Assembly (NCBI RefSeq): GCF_000024405.1
Contig: NC_013517.1
Coordinates: forward strand, 2,542,001-2,606,000
Source of the DNA: Sebaldella termitidis ATCC 33386
GTDB lineage: Bacteria > Fusobacteriota > Fusobacteriia > Fusobacteriales > Leptotrichiaceae
Direction of reading: 5' to 3'
Length of the DNA: 64,000 bases
Part shown: piece by piece, positions 61,039 to 64,000 of the stretch
Numbering within the stretch: the stretch's first letter is position 1
Layout of the letters: the number at the start of each line of letters is the position of its first letter
The notes under the pieces: model-generated
What the model was told of the DNA's origin: nothing
Seen by the model: only the letters and a program-made list of their open reading frames with translations
Databases searched by the model: none
Program-made: the position numbers and the translations under genes

Positions 61039-62652
61039 TTATATATTATATTTTTTTCTTATTTTATTTTTATATATTTCTGCCTGTGTTCCATAAATTA
61101 CCTGTATCCCTTTACCAGAACGTATTACTCCTTTTGCGTTCAGCTCTTTCCATCTGTTATCATCCGATACTTTTGTTTCATCCTTTACGCTGACTCTCAG
61201 TCTTGTAATACATGCATCTATATTTTGTATATTATCAATTCCTCCAAGTGATTCTACTATATCAGTCAATAGCTTGTCCTCTCCGGCCTTTTCCTGATAA
61301 TCCTTTTTAGTATACAGTTTATTTTCCGCACCTTCTCTTCCAGGTGTTGCATAATTAAATTTTATAATCATGAACTTGAATACATAATAATAAACCACTG
61401 CATATATCGGTCCAAGGATGAGTATCCACTGATATGATGTTTTCGACATTCCCTGAAGCAGACCAAAGAAAGTAAAATCTATAAGTCCTCTTGAAAATGT
61501 GATCCCCACTGCTACATCAAGCATCTGCATCAGCATATATGAAAGTCCTTCAAGTATTGCATGAATCAGGTATAACGGCGGTGCCACGAACAGAAACGTA
61601 AATTCTATCGGTTCTGTAATACCTGTCAGGAATGAAGTCAATGCTGCAGAAACCAATATACCTTTTATTATTTTTTTATTCTTAAAATCTGCAGTTTTGT
61701 ACATAGCCAGTGCTGCTGCCGGAAGTCCGAACATCATCGGCAGAAAACCTCCTGTCATTGTCTTAGTTGCATTTGCACTAAAGTGTTTTACCGTAGTATC
61801 TGCAAGCTGTGCAAAGAATATGTTCTGTCCTCCCTCGACCATTTTTCCGCCCACTTCCATAACTCCTCCAAGCGGTGTATACCAGAACAGCGGATAAATT
61901 GCATGGTGCAATCCAAATACATTCAGAAGTCTCATTGAGAAGCCGTAAAGAAATGTTCCGGGATATCCCATTGCAGAAAAAGCTTCTCCTGCTTTTACTA
62001 TTGTTCTGAATACTGCCGGCCAGAAAAAAGGAAATATTGCTCCTATTGGAATAAATATAAGTATTGTAATTACTGGTACCAATCTATTTCCACTAAAGAA
62101 TGCCAGATAATCAGGCAGTGCAACATTTGAAAATTTATTTGTAACATAAGCCGAAACCATACCACAGATAATTCCGCCGAATACACCAGTCTGTAAAGTA
62201 AATATTCCCAGCTCACTTGCATACGAAGCTTTTATTCCCTGTGCTTCTGCCACACTCTTACCTGCCTGCATAAGATAATCCACTGATACTACATCAGGTG
62301 TTATTCCCATAAATTTTAATATAAGATTTATTACGGTATGAAATATTAAAAATCCCAGAACTGCAGATAATGCAGCAGTTTCCTTATTAATATTGGCAAG
62401 TCCTATTGCTATTCCTACTGCAAATAGCAAAGGAAGATTTGCAAATACCAGTGAACCTACAGTAGAACATAATATTAAGATTTTATTCATTATTGTTCCT
62501 TCTGCCAAAAAATTCAACTGATATGTTTGAATCAATGTAGGATTAGTAAAAGCACCTCCCACTCCTAACAAAATACCTGCCATTGGCAATATTGCAATCG
62601 GCAGCATAAAAGCTCTTCCTATTTTTTGTAAAACAGAAAATATACTCTTCAT
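61039..62652 (-). CDS. PTS EIICB component of the glucose/N-acetylglucosamine superfamily
   Basis: A 537-residue inner-membrane permease. EIIC domain (about 1-430) with ten or so spans: LQKIGRAFMLPIAILPMAGILLGVGGAF start, LNVFGLHHAIYPLFW, ITGFLPMMFGLPAAALA-type segment seen as TGGFLPMMFGLPAAALAMY and LTSFLTGITEPIEFTFLFVAP. The EIIB domain (about 455-537) has the phosphorylation site Cys481 in DACITRLRVSV. No EIIA. It imports and phosphorylates a hexose or amino sugar. Position next to nanE suggests N-acetylmannosamine, giving ManNAc-6-phosphate. Maltose/glucose types are the alternative. Confidence 0.88.
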   Translation of the reverse strand: MKSIFSVLQKIGRAFMLPIAILPMAGILLGVGGAFTNPTLIQTYQLNFLAEGTIMNKILILCSTVGSLVFANLPLLFAVGIAIGLANINKETAALSAVLGFLIFHTVINLILKFMGITPDVVSVDYLMQAGKSVAEAQGIKASYASELGIFTLQTGVFGGIICGMVSAYVTNKFSNVALPDYLAFFSGNRLVPVITILIFIPIGAIFPFFWPAVFRTIVKAGEAFSAMGYPGTFLYGFSMRLLNVFGLHHAIYPLFWYTPLGGVMEVGGKMVEGGQNIFFAQLADTTVKHFSANATKTMTGGFLPMMFGLPAAALAMYKTADFKNKKIIKGILVSAALTSFLTGITEPIEFTFLFVAPPLYLIHAILEGLSYMLMQMLDVAVGITFSRGLIDFTFFGLLQGMSKTSYQWILILGPIYAVVYYYVFKFMIIKFNYATPGREGAENKLYTKKDYQEKAGEDKLLTDIVESLGGIDNIQNIDACITRLRVSVKDETKVSDDNRWKELNAKGVIRSGKGIQVIYGTQAEIYKNKIRKKYNI

Positions 62653-62667
62653 GATTTTCCTCCTAAA

Positions 62668-63366
62668 TTATACTTCTTTTATTTTCTCGCTAAATGCTTT
62701 AGTTATTAACTGAGGCCTTGTTATTGCCCCGCCCACTACTACACAAAATACTCCCAGCTCCAATACTCTTTTTGCTTTTTCCGGAGTATCTATTTTTCCT
62801 TCTGCTATTACAGGAACAGTTATTGAATTTAACACATCTTTTAAAAATTTAAAGTCATTATCTGCTATATTCTGATTTTTTGTATTTTCTGTATAACCGT
62901 GAAGCGTCGTACCTATGAAATCAAATTTCAGCTTTTCAGCATTTTCTGCTTCTTCCACTGTGGAAATATCAGCCATAAACAGCTGTTTTGGATATTTCTC
63001 CTTTACAGTTTTAAAAAATTCATTTAATTCCGCTGCTTTGGGTCTCATTCTTAGGGTCGCATCCAGTGCTATTATCTCTGCACCGCTTTGAACAAGAGCA
63101 TCTATTTCATCCATAGTAGGTGTTATATATACCTCAGAATCAGGATATTCTTTTTTTATTATCCCAATTACCGGCAGATTTACAGTTTTCTTTATTTCTG
63201 TTATGTCTGCCACGGTATTTGCTCTTATTCCGATGGCACCGCCTTCCTTTGCGGCAAGAGCCATCCTTCCCATGATGAACGAACTGTGCAGCGGTTCATC
63301 TTCTAATGCCTGGCATGATACAATAAGATTTTTTCTTAAGGTCTCCATTACTTCTTTATTTTTCAT
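62668..63366 (-). CDS. nanE: N-acylglucosamine-6-phosphate 2-epimerase (NanE)
   Basis: A 232-residue TIM-barrel enzyme converting ManNAc-6-phosphate to GlcNAc-6-phosphate. [83 protein letters not shown] and [10 protein letters not shown] are NanE signatures (conserved Lys, Asp, Glu). The start at 63366 is chosen over 63426 because AAAAGGAG lies six bases upstream and length then matches the family. First gene of its operon. Confidence 0.95.
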   Translation of the reverse strand: MKNKEVMETLRKNLIVSCQALEDEPLHSSFIMGRMALAAKEGGAIGIRANTVADITEIKKTVNLPVIGIIKKEYPDSEVYITPTMDEIDALVQSGAEIIALDATLRMRPKAAELNEFFKTVKEKYPKQLFMADISTVEEAENAEKLKFDFIGTTLHGYTENTKNQNIADNDFKFLKDVLNSITVPVIAEGKIDTPEKAKRVLELGVFCVVVGGAITRPQLITKAFSEKIKEV

Positions 63367-63429
63367 ATTTTCTCCTTTTTGGAAATTTGCTCCTTTTTTT
63401 ATTGTAAAAATAAATTTTCGTTCCACTAA

Positions 63430-63457
63430 TTTATACCATATTTTTTTATTTTGTCAA
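63430..63457 (-). promoter_or_regulatory. Promoter of the nanE operon
   Basis: Minus-strand -35 TTGACA (63452-63457), 16-base spacer, -10 TATAAA (63430-63435), about 65 bases before the nanE ATG. This is among the best matches in the window. No clear RpiR operator is seen; GGAAATTT and its complement occur on either side. Confidence 0.68.
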
Positions 63458-63476
63458 ATTAAATTTCCTATATAAT

Positions 63477-63518
63477 AAAAAAACATGCCTGATATCCTGC
63501 TGTATCAGCATGTTTTTT
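63477..63518 (-). terminator. Terminator of the pgeF-like gene
   Basis: On the minus strand AAAAAACATGCTGATA pairs, with one bulged base, to TATCAGGCATGTTTTTTT. It lies nine bases after the stop codon and ends in a T-run. Confidence 0.8.
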
Positions 63519-63527
63519 ATTTATTTT

Positions 63528-64000
63528 TTATTCAAAAGCTATAAGTGCAGTTGCTCTTCCTGAATCTTTTCCTTCTCTTCTGTAAGAATGAAATTTTTCT
63601 TCCATTGTACTCTCAGAAGCTGTAATAATATTTTTATCAGGAATTCCCATTCTCAAAGCCGATATTTTATTAAATCCCACATTATCAAAATAATATTTTG
63701 ATTTATTTTTAGAATAAATAAATGAATTTTCTATAAGCTCTCTGTCAAATTTTTCTGTAAATTTTTCATAAAATTCTGTTCCTACTTCATAGTCAGAAAC
63801 ACCTATTCCTATTCCCAAAGCTAATAATATATTTTTGGGATTGCTTCCATACTCCTTTATCATAGTCTCCAAAAGATTTTTCTGTATTTCCTTATATGTC
63901 CCCGGCCATCCTGAATGTGCTACACCAATAGCATTATTTTCCATGTCATAGATAAATATAGGAAGGCAGTCTGCATAAAATGTAAACAATGCCACATCTT
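63528..64000 (-). CDS. pgeF: YfiH/PgeF-family protein (peptidoglycan editing factor), 5' end missing
   Basis: The C-terminal 157 residues of a multicopper-oxidase-like (laccase domain) protein; the frame runs off the right edge. YADCLPIFIYD and IGVAHSGWPGTYKEI contain the conserved metal-binding Cys and His, and FHSYRREGKDSGRATALI is the typical end. In E. coli, PgeF removes misincorporated serine from peptidoglycan precursors; related human and bacterial proteins act on purine nucleosides. The true start is outside the window. Confidence 0.9.
   Translation of the reverse strand, partial: DVALFTFYADCLPIFIYDMENNAIGVAHSGWPGTYKEIQKNLLETMIKEYGSNPKNILLALGIGIGVSDYEVGTEFYEKFTEKFDRELIENSFIYSKNKSKYYFDNVGFNKISALRMGIPDKNIITASESTMEEKFHSYRREGKDSGRATALIAFE

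Noticed and set aside
1-64000. CRISPR arrays, insertion sequences, phage genes, tRNA or rRNA genes
   Set aside because: No regularly spaced repeats, transposase or integrase motifs, or RNA gene signatures were seen on either strand.

Overview
The window reads as chromosomal DNA of an anaerobic, Gram-negative member of the Fusobacteriota, most like Sebaldella or Leptotrichia. The DNA is very AT-rich. Proteins have outer-membrane features: a 2655-residue type V autotransporter ending in Phe, a signal-peptide porin, and heptose and rhamnose genes for lipopolysaccharide. Metabolism resembles clostridia and fusobacteria: PTS sugar uptake, a branched-chain amino acid ABC importer and a preQ1 riboswitch. 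The species assignment is inference. No rRNA, tRNA, CRISPR array, phage or insertion sequence was seen.

Layout. (1) 1-11.2 kb, minus strand: obgE and miaA, then a MORN-type secreted protein, then a glycan cluster (Wzy-like polymerase, GT32, secreted EEP phosphoesterase, two GT2 enzymes, a TagB/TagF-like glycerophosphotransferase, an initiating sugar-phosphate transferase and a nucleotide-sugar epimerase). Gaps are short, so this may be one long operon. (2) 11.7-12.6 kb: galU with its own promoter and terminator. (3) 12.7-31.6 kb, minus strand: a second, more AT-rich surface-glycan locus. It holds rmlA, rmlB, rmlC and rmlD for dTDP-rhamnose, gmhA and a heptose kinase, Wzm/Wzt export, a 1334-residue four-module glycosyltransferase, rhamnosyltransferase-like GT2 enzymes, a second initiating transferase, and a lipoprotein with two complete arylsulfate sulfotransferase domains in tandem. 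(4) 31.8-34.1 kb, plus strand: wzz-like gene, then a preQ1-I riboswitch with terminator/antiterminator, a YhhQ queuosine-precursor transporter and a radical-SAM-like protein (a queuine-salvage unit). (5) 34.2-42.1 kb: giant autotransporter. (6) 42.8-45.3 kb: trehalose-type PTS EIIBC and its LacI-family TreR. (7) 45.5-53.4 kb, minus strand: aromatic amino acid operon aroF-tyrA-GNAT-aroB-aroA-TPR protein-unknown-aroC, preceded by a candidate attenuator with a 10-codon leader peptide. (8) 54.0-58.8 kb, plus strand: livJHMGF. (9) 58.9-63.4 kb, minus strand: nanE-PTS EIICB-porin-rpiR, a likely N-acetylmannosamine uptake unit. (10) The 3' part of a YfiH/PgeF multicopper-oxidase-like gene runs off the right edge.

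How the genes work together: galU and the rml genes supply UDP-glucose and dTDP-rhamnose. gmhA and the heptose kinase start nucleotide-heptose synthesis. The initiating transferases load undecaprenyl phosphate, the GTs extend, and Wzm/Wzt or Wzy/Wzz export or polymerise. The sulfotransferase lipoprotein and the EEP enzyme are placed to modify the finished glycan outside the cytoplasm. The strongest candidates for new biology are the tandem arylsulfotransferase in a glycan locus, the aro leader attenuator, the riboswitch-controlled queuine-salvage pair and the multi-module glycosyltransferase.
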